Assembly: GCA_000697335.1 (NCBI GenBank) | Contig: JNEM01017041.1 | Location: forward strand, 1 to 11,948 | Direction: 5' to 3' | Source: Conidiobolus incongruus B7586 | Lineage: Eukaryota > Entomophthoromycota > Entomophthoromycetes > Entomophthorales > Conidiobolaceae | Length of the DNA stretch: 11,948 nucleotides | Shown here: one piece after another, positions 1-8,275 of the stretch | How positions within the stretch are numbered: the stretch's first letter is position 1 | Layout: each line of letters starts with the position of its first letter | The notes under the pieces: model-generated | What the model was told of the DNA's origin: nothing | What the model saw: the letters and a program-made list of their open reading frames with translations, nothing else | Database searches by the model: none | Translations under genes and position numbers: made by a program

Positions 1-1250
1 TTAAATTTAATCTATTACCTAGTATATTTATATATATTTTTAAAAAACCTTTTGAAAATTCAAACAATTATACCTTATCTTATATTTTTAACCAAAAAAT
101 TAAATTATATATATAATTCAAAATTATCTAATTTTTTATTTATTTTATATATATTTTTTATATAATTTATAATATATTTAAAATTCAAAAATGAAAATAT
201 TTCCGATTTTTTTAATTTTATAATAATAGATTAATTACGATATTATTTAATTTATGGATATAAAATATATATTGAATAAACATTCAAATATAAGATTATC
301 AATTAAAATTAAGTGTAAAATATTAGTTTATTCAAAAAAAGTTATTATTAAACAAAATCTAATAATAATTATTATATAGTTAAATATATTATAAAATCTA
401 TATTTAAATAATTTCCATTTTTAATCCTATTTCTCTTTTATATAAAGATTAAAATATTTTATTTATTTAACTTAAAATAATTTTATTATATATATAATAA
501 TATTTGTTTTATATTAAAAAAGAATTATATTATTTATATTAATTAAAATATTATTAATATTTTCTAAAAATATATATATATATAATGCAAAAAATCTAAA
601 AATACTATTAATACTAATATAGCATATTATATTATTATTATAAAATTAATAAAGAATATATTAAATTATAAATAGCTATTATGGTTTATAGTTTTTATAA
701 AAATAAAAGGAAATAAACTATTAAAAATTAAATAAGGAATCATTAATAATAAATAATAGATAATCAATAAATTAAGGCAAATTAAGATAATCCAACAAAA
801 TAAATAAAAATAGCTTATTATAAATAAAATAAATATTTCATACTTGTTATAGCTTAATATTTTTGTGAGTATTATAAGAAAAACTTAAAAACTAAATAGT
901 TTTAAAAATAAAGCTAGAAAGATTTATTTATTAGTTTGCTTATGATAATTTTATATTAGTCTTAATTATGAATTTTTGTGAATATAAATATTTTGTAAGA
1001 AAAAATAATCAGTTTAACTAATTTATAAAATAAGATACCTTTAGTATAACTTCTAATATTAGTGTTATAATTAGCATTTTTTAAATAATGGACAAGATTA
1101 TTACCTATTATTTTATTTGCTTAGATAATTAATTATCAATAATTTAATTCAATATTAAAATAATAGTATAATAATATTATAAATTAAAATATTAATTAAA
1201 ATTGAAAGTAATGATAAATAAATAAAATTTAATATAATCAAAATAATTAG
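1..1250. other. Extremely AT-rich spacer, no gene seen
   Basis: Almost entirely A and T, with short TA runs (for example 571-583), A/T homopolymers and stops in every frame. No open frame of useful length, no RNA-gene signature and no repeat with recognisable ends was seen. It fits intergenic DNA of a very AT-rich eukaryotic nuclear genome. Confidence 0.7.
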
Positions 1251-2306
1251 TATTTTTTTTTATTCTTTAATAATTCCAAAGGAAGTTTCTATTGTTGAGC
1301 TATTATAATAACCAGGGATTATATTAATTATAACAACTCTATATATATTAGTTAATTAGGGAGGATCCTAGTTAACTTATATAGGCAATTTCTGGATAAT
1401 AAATTATTAACTAATAATAAACCAGATAATCCTAATCATAAATGTGATGATCATATGATAAATTCTTTTATTACTTATTGGCAGAGCTTAGACGTTGTTT
1501 AAAAAGATAATAAAGTTGAATATAGATATAAAATATTTGATAGATAGGAGATTACTATAAATCATCACAATAATTTGAATTTTTATTAAATCAATAATTA
1601 AATTAAATTCATTGAAATTATCATCAATTAATTATTATTGCAAATTTGAGATGTTTGAATAATAGAAATGTGAAATTTTAAATAATGAATTAATTGTTTA
1701 TAAGAGCATACTGATTAGAGATTAAAATCAGGTCAACATATTGTTATTGATTTTTAGATATTTGATAAAGTTTAAGAATAATTTATTGAAGTATAATAAA
1801 TTATTAATATTAATTCAGGAACCAGTGCTCTAATTAAAAATAGTAAAGAGAGGTGGGATTATTCAGCTACAAAATAAGTTGTGGGAGTTTTATTATCTAT
1901 TAAATAGAAGATGACCAGATCAGGCTGACCATTGTATGAGTCATTCAAATTCATGCTCCTTATAATGTAGGCTAGTTAAAAAGATTTTGAAGTTACTGTG
2001 ATGGCTTAGCTAAATGACCAATCAATGGACAAAGAGCAAATAATTCTCTATGCAAGATAAGGATCATTATTACATTAGGTTGATGTAAGGATATTTGATA
2101 AGAGTAAAGGCTCATATTTTGTAACAAAGTATAAAGAGCAGTGATTTATTTGAATTCTTTTGCTCTAAAACTTCTGCTTTAGGTCTTTAATTATCGTTTC
2201 CAAATTTAAAGTTGCACTAATCATTCAAAACATCCAACAAATCATTTTATTGTAATACAATATATTGTTTACTCTAAAATCATCCCAATAGTCGAAATCT
2301 TACTAA
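1251..2306. other. Upstream spacer of F-box gene 1, moderate complexity, unassigned
   Basis: Base composition is less extreme than in the left arm, especially from about 1800 to 2160, which often marks worn coding DNA in such genomes. One plus-strand frame is open for about 51 codons (1346-1498). Stops elsewhere in that frame occur at about the rate expected by chance for this composition, and no family was recognised on either strand. The last part (about 2220-2306) must hold the promoter and 5' leader of the downstream gene, but no distinct TATA box or other element stands out. Confidence 0.45.
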
Positions 2307-3821
2307 ATGAGCCAACCAAATATAAATCCAGATCCTCCAAATGATTTTTTGCAACATTTACGAAACGATTCAAGTTCAAGCAGAAGAGATGTCGGGTTTA
2401 ATAATTTGAATGACGACCAAAAAGTAATTGTTATCCAGCATATTGCAAATTACTTGAATCATTCTTCAGTACTATCGCTTCGCTCCGTTTCAAAAGCCTT
2501 CAATGATGTTATTGGACCTAGAAAAGCGGCTTGCCTGACTCTCTTTAGAAATAATTCACACGACAGATACACCAATATAAATAAAAAAGATATTGCCACT
2601 TTAGAGACCGAAATTGTCGAATTTATAAATGATAATTCTACAAATCGATTATTTGTCAAACGTATCGAAATGAGAAGACTGGCGCCGTTTGCTCTTAGAA
2701 ACAATATATTTTCAATATTTTCTAACGTTAGAGTTGTTCGCATTGCCAATGTTCAACTTACAGAAGATTTGATACTACAGGCTTTAAAAAATTTAATAAA
2801 TTTAGTCGAATTAGATATAACTAAAACATTTATTAGGAAAAAAACTGATGTAGATCCCAATCCCGAAGGAATCCGTTTGCCATCTTCGTTTGTCAAATTG
2901 AACTTATGCGGCCTTTATTTAATTAAAAACCCAAGATCGTTTGAAGAAACCATCATCCGGCATAGAATGATTCAAGACTTAAGTTGCTCAGCTCTTCCTT
3001 CTACCCGTTTAATTGAACCTTATTTCGATCTAAACCATTCACTGAAAAGCTTTCGATTCGTTATTAATCATTCTTTTGATTCATATGAGGCTTTGCGCAA
3101 AATACTTCGAGTTAATACCAGAATTCGCCATTTTCACCTAGAATTTAATAATCTAATTCAAGAAACTTTGACTATTATTAGCCAAGGGTTACCAAATTTA
3201 ATATCACTTACCTTATTAAGTGTGAAGCACCTCCAAAAGGACTATGACTTATACCTTGAAGTCGATAATTCTGTCTTTTTACCAATTCCTATAGGGATTA
3301 CCAAGTTTGAATTACGATGTAGCGGTTTATCTGCAAAATCAATCGATAGTCTTTTGAAAAATATGCCTCAGCTGCGAGACCTTACCATCTATATCAATGA
3401 AACCATCCCGTCAGTGGCCAAGTCGATTTATCAGAATTGTCCATTATTAACTTCCTTAGTAATCCGATATCCAGAGCAATTTGAATCCTTACATGGTGAT
3501 GTATTAGCTTTAGAGAACCTATTTGATACTGAGCTTCACAATACTCATTATTCCTGCGCACAAAATCTCAAATCCCTTACTCTGATTAATTTGGATATCA
3601 TTACTTTCCAGCCCCGTTATCTGCACCAATTTACCAATCTTGAAATTTTGAATTTTTATCGATATCAACCTGAATTCCGATTGACAGAAATTACCCAACT
3701 GTTCCACGATCACTTGTCAAGATTTGAGGATTTTCACTATTGGGTTCAAACCCAGCAATTATATCATCAAGGCTACATACATAAACCCCAAACTCAATGG
3801 AAACCATATCCTTTTAAATAA
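2307..3821 (+). CDS. F-box / leucine-rich-repeat protein (F-box gene 1)
   Basis: A 504-residue intronless frame. Residues about 33-75 read as a divergent F-box: hydrophobic helices around IVIQHIANYL, then SSVLSLRSVSKAFNDVI, the usual L-x-x-V-S/C-K-x-F-x-x-V-I pattern. The rest is a run of degenerate leucine-rich repeats, for example LINLVELDIT (163-172), LPNLISLTLL (295-304), MPQLRDLTIY (353-362), CPLLTSLVIRY (378-388), NLKSLTLINLD (420-430) and FTNLEILNF (442-450), spaced roughly 23-28 residues. No signal peptide or membrane segment is evident. In known families the F-box binds Skp1 and the repeats hold the substrate of an SCF ubiquitin ligase; that role is inferred here and the substrate is unknown. 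The start is well fixed: an in-frame TAA (2304-2306) directly precedes the ATG. It shares the CPxxTxLxIRY motif with the minus-strand gene at 8271-9944, so the two are probably paralogues. Intact coding is near certain, the F-box/LRR assignment likely. Confidence 0.85.
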   Translation: MSQPNINPDPPNDFLQHLRNDSSSSRRDVGFNNLNDDQKVIVIQHIANYLNHSSVLSLRSVSKAFNDVIGPRKAACLTLFRNNSHDRYTNINKKDIATLETEIVEFINDNSTNRLFVKRIEMRRLAPFALRNNIFSIFSNVRVVRIANVQLTEDLILQALKNLINLVELDITKTFIRKKTDVDPNPEGIRLPSSFVKLNLCGLYLIKNPRSFEETIIRHRMIQDLSCSALPSTRLIEPYFDLNHSLKSFRFVINHSFDSYEALRKILRVNTRIRHFHLEFNNLIQETLTIISQGLPNLISLTLLSVKHLQKDYDLYLEVDNSVFLPIPIGITKFELRCSGLSAKSIDSLLKNMPQLRDLTIYINETIPSVAKSIYQNCPLLTSLVIRYPEQFESLHGDVLALENLFDTELHNTHYSCAQNLKSLTLINLDIITFQPRYLHQFTNLEILNFYRYQPEFRLTEITQLFHDHLSRFEDFHYWVQTQQLYHQGYIHKPQTQWKPYPFK

Positions 3822-4504
3822 TCCACTTCAGTGCTTATAATTTTTGGCTATTAATAAAATATACTCATTAATACCATTTAAGTTCTATTTCATTAAAAAT
3901 AACATTATATGATATACAAAGGATTATTGACATTTCCGCAAATCCCAATGCAAAATCGATCATAATAATCTTATCATGGAAACTAAAAAGACATAAGAAT
4001 CTGCCCTATATTTAATGTCCTAATTTGTATTGTTTGTAAACATTTATATTGAGAGCTTTTATTATATATTGGAAGTCATAAAGCAAGGTTATTACGTTAC
4101 TATATTTATTCAGCAAATAAAGCCATTATACAACTCTTGATATATTTAAAGTATCCAAATATCTCATAATTTTTAATTGAATGGCAAAAAGAAAGGTTTT
4201 AGTAAATCAAAATATGATTTGAAATTACAAGTAAATAACTGCATATAATTTATTCAAAATTAAAAGATATAGATTTATATTATAAAATTTAAATCATTCA
4301 GCAAATATCACTGTTGGAAACTATAGTAACAAATAAGTATATTTATATCGAAATAATTTACTACATAATTTATTCAATTCAATATATATTTTACTAATCT
4401 CCTCGGAAATAACCTGTTAATCAGATTTAAATAAAATTTAAGTTCACTGCTTTGTAATGAAGTTTAAAAAAGTTTTTTTATTAAGTGCTGAATCTTTGTA
4501 TTTT
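3822..4504. other. AT-rich spacer after F-box gene 1
   Basis: Both strands were read in all frames. Short open stretches exist around 3930-4020, where the base composition is somewhat less AT-rich, but none could be tied to a family. Apart from the AATAAA after the upstream gene, nothing can be supported here. Confidence 0.5.
3853..3858 (+). terminator. Candidate polyadenylation signal of F-box gene 1
   Basis: A perfect AATAAA lies about 30 bases after the stop codon of the plus-strand F-box gene, a sensible distance for a 3' end signal. In AT-rich DNA this hexamer also occurs by chance, so position is the main support. Confidence 0.35.
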
Positions 4505-5128
4505 TTAAAATGGTAACCAACCCAATAGTACAGTTGTCTAAGCTCAAATTTCAAAGGAAATGATTACAACAGAATCAAAAATATAAATTTTGAATCAATA
4601 TAATTCAGTGATCAAAGTATGTCAGGGGTATATTCCCACCTAGGCAAAAGCATCGCATAAAAAAAATAAAATACTAGGGAAAAACTAAACAGATAAGTAA
4701 AGTACAAAAGAAAGAATATATTTAAAGAGAATAGAGGTGAGGTTAACTTTAGAAAGTCGAATGGTTTAAATATTTCCTTGCTTGAACAATGGCTTGTAAA
4801 ATGAAGTTTCTAGAATATCACTAGTTTTGGGACAAAGGGATAAAATGTCACCTTCAAGTATAATAGAGGAATTATAGTGCTTGTTTCATCTCCATATTAG
4901 CTGATTGATATAGTATTTGAATCCTTTGAAGTTTGCAAAAAAACAATAATAGAAAATAAATTCTTTTTAACTATTTGATATATTTTTTTGATAGTTCAGA
5001 AGATCAAAAGTAATTAAAATCATGTTATTGTAACAAGCAGGGAGACTTTTTGGACCCTTACAATTCTAATCATTCTTATACCCAAACACAGACCCAAATA
5101 TAACATAATTTGTAAATACACCTAAGTT
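4505..5128 (-). pseudogene. Decayed multi-pass membrane-protein-like frame (possibly receptor-like)
   Basis: One minus-strand frame runs about 208 codons without a frame change and carries about ten stops, fewer than chance predicts for this composition. It alternates hydrophobic stretches and short polar links: GVFTNYVIFGSVF, NNMILITFDLLNY, KYILSFVLYL, FFPSILFFLC, then TTVLLGWLPF. The order TN, then DLL, then YKPL, then WLPF loosely recalls class A seven-helix receptors (GN in helix 1, L-x-x-x-D-L-L in helix 2, CWxPF in helix 6). Spacing between the last landmarks does not fit a full receptor, and no helix 7 was found. T-rich DNA readily yields hydrophobic translations, so this may be chance; at best it is an old, stop-riddled gene copy. 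Confidence 0.3.
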
Positions 5129-5325
5129 ACAGAATCAACTATTTCATCCGACCTTTTACAGATTTGCATGCAATCACATCAGCAAATAGAGAATATATCT
5201 TATACAAACAAGTTGTCACGTTGCTCCTCTTCCTATGGAATTGTATTACAATCTATATTAAGCAATTAACTACCCCTTTGTACCATCTAACACATGCTGT
5301 TCCAGAAGACAACTATTTTACTTAA
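5116..5325 (+). other. Unassigned open stretch without ATG
   Basis: From the codon after the TAA at 5113-5115 to the TAA at 5323-5325 the plus strand is open for 69 codons, longer than expected by chance in DNA this AT-rich. There is no usable ATG at the front. The translation includes a hydrophobic patch (VVTLLLFLWNCITIYI) and matches no family I recognise. It abuts the minus-strand membrane-like relic and could be a remnant of a separate gene, an exon or a chance opening. Confidence 0.2.
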
Positions 5326-5690
5326 AGTTGTTAGATACCTGATTCCCTAACTAGTTTCAGTATATAGCAATAAGATATCTATTAAATTAGGTTACTTAAT
5401 ATAAACCAATGAATATGCTGATTCAAATGATCCATTGATACTTATAGCATATACAAATTTTTAGACAAACTTATTAATACCGCTAAATGACTTATTTAAT
5501 GAATATCCATGAATCAAAATACAATAATTAATATTATCTTAATATCAGTGATTGAAAAGGAATAGGTTTTATTAAAACATTGAAAGAATATCCATAAAGT
5601 TGGATTAAATATCAATGGGCAAATAGATTATATTGTGTTTGAATATTTTTGATAAAAACTAAAATTGCGATAGCATTGTTATATATTTTA
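5326..5690. other. AT-rich spacer, nothing assigned
   Basis: On the minus strand some short open pieces continue the frame of the relic at 5691-5957 (for example a stretch reading SICPLIFNPTLWIFF near 5610-5570), but they are interrupted by stops. They are too weak to call a gene. Confidence 0.4.
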
Positions 5691-5957
5691 TTGAATTAAG
5701 GTACTAAAATTTAGAAAATTTATTTTTAAAAAATGATCTGAATGAGATTCGAACCTTGAATCAAGGGAGACACTCCAATAAACAAATAATTTTACAACCG
5801 TGCATTCACTCTAGAGGGAAAAAGAGATTAATGTAAGTATGGGGACAGTTGCCACCACCAGTGTTGATACGTACCAATATACACGAAACCATTGTTTCAG
5901 AGCTTTTATAGTCATAATATCAAACATCAGTAATGATGACCACTGAGCCAACCAATC
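5691..5957 (-). pseudogene. Decayed membrane-protein-like frame, family unknown
   Basis: One minus-strand frame has 48 open codons, a single TAG (5811-5813) and then 40 more open codons. The first part reads QWFRVYWYVSTLVVATV followed by a hydrophobic run ending PILTLISFSL, which would suit a transmembrane helix with an aromatic, basic flank. The second part (SECTVVKLFVYWSVSLDSRF and onward) is mixed. No start codon or family motif was found. A one-stop frame of this length is unusual here, so it may be a remnant of a real gene. The plus strand is also open over part of it (about 5839-5943), which weakens the case. Confidence 0.25.
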
Positions 5958-7035
5958 TTAATTTCATTAAATATCAATAAAATATAAATTAAGAATAAAC
6001 TTGATTAAGGTGATAAATTTAATTATTTTAACTTAGTAGTATATGTTCCCATTTTGTTCAAATTCAGTTTAAGCTGGTATATTATAATGGGTCAATGTGA
6101 ACAAGTTGGTTCAATGTAACAGTGCGAGCAAAAGTCCTTGTTTATTCCATGATGTTTCCCATTTTTATATGTAAAGGTTGGGGATAGTTTAAAGTAAGAC
6201 AAGATAAGATGAAATAGATAAAGAAGATATGAAGATATGATTGACAATGTCATGATGATGACAGAGTGATCTGATCTATGATATATATTGATTTTTACTA
6301 ATAGTTAGATATATGATTGAATACTCTCAATATCACTTGTTAGATCAAGAGATAATTGTTCATATCACCAGCTCATATAACAAGGTTAATTTCTTTAATT
6401 GATTTATATTTGAATGATTGAGTTTGATAAGGATTAAAAACATAACATTGCTCATAAAATTATTAAATTATTTACTAAATATATTTTAAAAGAATATTTC
6501 ATTAATATAATATTTGTATCGCTAATTTTCAAATTAAAAAATACATATTTGAAAATAATTTAAAAATGTATCTGAGTAACTTTTCCACTCATTTTATATT
6601 ATTAATTGGACTAAGTATAAAGTTTCTATTTGGAAAATTAAACTTCAATATAATATTTAATTATATTATTAATTGATAACTAATTAAATCATAGACTAAT
6701 CAAAATAAGCTATAATTTATAATCCCAATTAAAAGTTTTTTTTATATTTAATAGAAATATATAAAAATACAGCAGCTTATTGAATAGTATTTTTTATTTA
6801 ATAACATTAGTTATGTTATCAATCAAATTAATCAATAATTAAAACCACATTGTTTTTCAAATATAAAAATACAACTGGTTTCGTGATTAATATTTGATTT
6901 TAAAAATAGTTGAACAAATGCTAGATATATTTATTTCAAATTATATCTCTAATAATAACATAATATTATATAAATTACAATCATATATCAAAATAATATA
7001 AAAATAAAAATTTATATAACATTTCAAGGGAAAAT
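5958..7035. other. Long AT-rich spacer, nothing assigned
   Basis: No recognisable gene or RNA. The part to about 6300 is more mixed in composition and holds a purine-rich tract (about 6190-6240) with several GATA cores. From about 6380 it becomes strongly AT-rich with T and A runs. No ends of a mobile element were seen. Confidence 0.5.
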
Positions 7036-7427
7036 TTAACTTATATTAATAAATGTAATATCAGTGTATTTTTGAGTATTAGATTTGGTAATACCTAATT
7101 TTTGTCGTGCTACAGTCGTTATAAGTACAATTAAGAGATTAATCTTCTTGAATAAGAATAATAATGCTTGTGATAACACAGCCTTAGAAATTTGAGCTTG
7201 TATTTCTTTGTACCATCCAAAGAATCCTCCACGCTTGTATACGCGGGTAAGAACATCTCAACTGTTCTTGCAAGCTTGATAATCTTGATCTTGATCAGCA
7301 GATTTGGATGGCTTCCACTATAGTCTTACTTTAACCATGATAAGTGGATAAGTCACGACTGTTGCAACTAATTTGGCAATTGTCCCAATGAAAAACGCCT
7401 TTAAAGAGGTAAAATTTTTATGTTCAT

Positions 7428-7432
7428 AGTAT
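7428..7432 (+). repeat. Target-site duplication, left copy (AGTAT)
   Basis: AGTAT directly precedes the TG end of the solo LTR and matches the five bases at 7764-7768. If the LTR is taken to end in CA, the duplication is the four bases GTAT. Confidence 0.55.
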
Positions 7433-7764
7433 TGTCGCGGATCAGGCGGTCCGCTTTCCATTCAACTTTAACCATTCAACTTTATTGCAAATTTAATCTA
7501 TACACAATTACTTTGCACAGTCCTTGTACAATTCAAAATTCAGAACAACAACTACAGCCAGTGTTTCAACACATTGGCCAAAGACTGATAACACTATAAA
7601 ATTGCCAATGAGCACATGTTTGATAGGAATTCATCTTGATCAGGGTCATGCTCTACATTTTGATATTTCAAAAAAGCCTTTAAAGTATCTCGTTAGCCAC
7701 GCTTGGCCCATAATATTGAATTTACCTAATCCTTATTGTAATACTACTTTCCAGCAGACCTGCA
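7433..7764 (+). mobile_element. Solo LTR of an LTR retrotransposon, inserted in the carrier gene
   Basis: The block begins TGTCGCGGATC and ends CCTGCA, so it has TG...CA ends like LTRs. It is flanked by GTAT on both sides (7429-7432 and 7765-7768), or AGTAT if the terminal A is counted in the duplication (7428-7432 and 7764-7768). It sits exactly where decayed carrier coding stops and resumes, and element plus one duplication is 336 bases. An imperfect palindrome (CGGATC...GGTCCG) follows the first bases. No internal coding region accompanies it, so it is a fossil solo LTR, likely left by recombination between two LTRs. Family is uncertain; the ends are of a type seen in fungal Ty3-like elements (recall). 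Orientation follows the related copy at 10866-11197. Confidence 0.6.
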
Positions 7765-7768
7765 GTAT
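7764..7768 (+). repeat. Target-site duplication, right copy (AGTAT)
   Basis: AGTAT at the right edge of the solo LTR matches 7428-7432. The first A is shared with the CA end of the LTR, so the exact boundary is ambiguous by one base. Confidence 0.55.
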
Positions 7769-8269
7769 TTAACCAAAGATCTTGAGTTTTTTGAATACAA
7801 TATAAGCAATGAAAAGGTTGATAACTAATTAAAAAGAGTGTTTTAACCCACTCTAAAGACCTGCCAGGCTATCCTCATCGATGATTGCCCGCCATTTGCT
7901 GAACACACCCTTAAGATGATCTACATTGGTCATCTGCTATCTTGTAACAACAACAGAGATGGGCAACGGAACACTCTGTGATCAGATACCAGCAATGACA
8001 CTAATCAAAAGTTTTTCATGGATAGATAACATTTTGTGTATATTTTATTTCATCAAACTTAAGTCTATTGAAATAGCAATTTGTGATAGCAGTATAGAAA
8101 TAAAAGTGAGAAAAGTTACTTAGTGAAATTTGTAATAACCTAATGCTAAAGACATCAGAATATCGGGAATATCTTTTTACTTTATATATTATCTAATTTT
8201 GAAAAATACAACAAATTTAATTGATTTTTACAAATTTTAATGATTATTAAAAATAACAATATTGTAAAA

Positions 8270-8275
8270 TTTATT
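8270..8275 (-). terminator. Candidate polyadenylation signal overlapping the stop of F-box gene 2
   Basis: Read on the minus strand, the stop codon TAA (8273-8271) is part of an AATAAA hexamer. A signal this close to the stop would give a very short 3' untranslated region, and the region downstream is AT-rich with other possible signals, so this is only a candidate. Confidence 0.25.

Larger units (their letters stand above)
7036..8174 (-). pseudogene. Decayed mitochondrial-carrier-family gene, peroxisomal adenine-nucleotide type (Ant1/PMP34-like)
   Basis: Pieces of all three carrier repeats appear in order on the minus strand. End of repeat 1 (8174-8050): RLLQISLSNFSHFYFYTAIT and YFNRLK. Repeat 2 (about 8020-7780): KLLISVIAGI, PISVVVTR, then IIDEDSLAGL and LVINLFIAY. 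Repeat 3 (7415-7130): LKAFFIGTIAKLVATVVTYP, MVKVRL, WKPSKS, GGFFGWYKEIQAQISKAVLS and QALLFLF. The P-x-x-(K/T)-x-R signatures and the terminal Q-x-x-K-x-x-x-x-Q-x-L-L-F resemble peroxisomal ATP/AMP exchangers of fungi. The N-terminus is missing. The reading frame changes between repeats 1 and 2 and again near the end of repeat 2. A TAG stands where Q is expected after VRL, and a TGA lies in the following linker. A 332-base LTR is inserted between repeats 2 and 3. The stop at 7036 may be the original end. Carrier family is confident; the peroxisomal subfamily is a reasoned guess. Confidence 0.75.

Noticed and set aside
1346-2240. Possible use of a code reading TAA and TAG as glutamine in a long plus-strand frame
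   Set aside because: TGA also occurs repeatedly in that frame, overall stop density is near chance, and the two intact genes in the window use the standard code.
2459-3713. Minus-strand open frames overlapping F-box gene 1
   Set aside because: They are short shadows of a long, domain-bearing plus-strand gene.
5738-5809. A tRNA-like 72-base segment on the minus strand, with a near-consensus B box (GGTTCGAATCT) and complementary ends
   Set aside because: The T loop is three bases out of register with the end stem, the D and anticodon stems do not pair, and the segment lies inside the stop-poor frame of 5691-5957. The B-box match is most likely chance.
7524-7772. An 82-codon plus-strand open frame
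   Set aside because: It lies almost wholly inside the solo LTR and shows no convincing protein family.
7926-8123. A 65-codon plus-strand open frame
   Set aside because: It is antisense to the decayed carrier gene, whose repeats are recognisable on the other strand.
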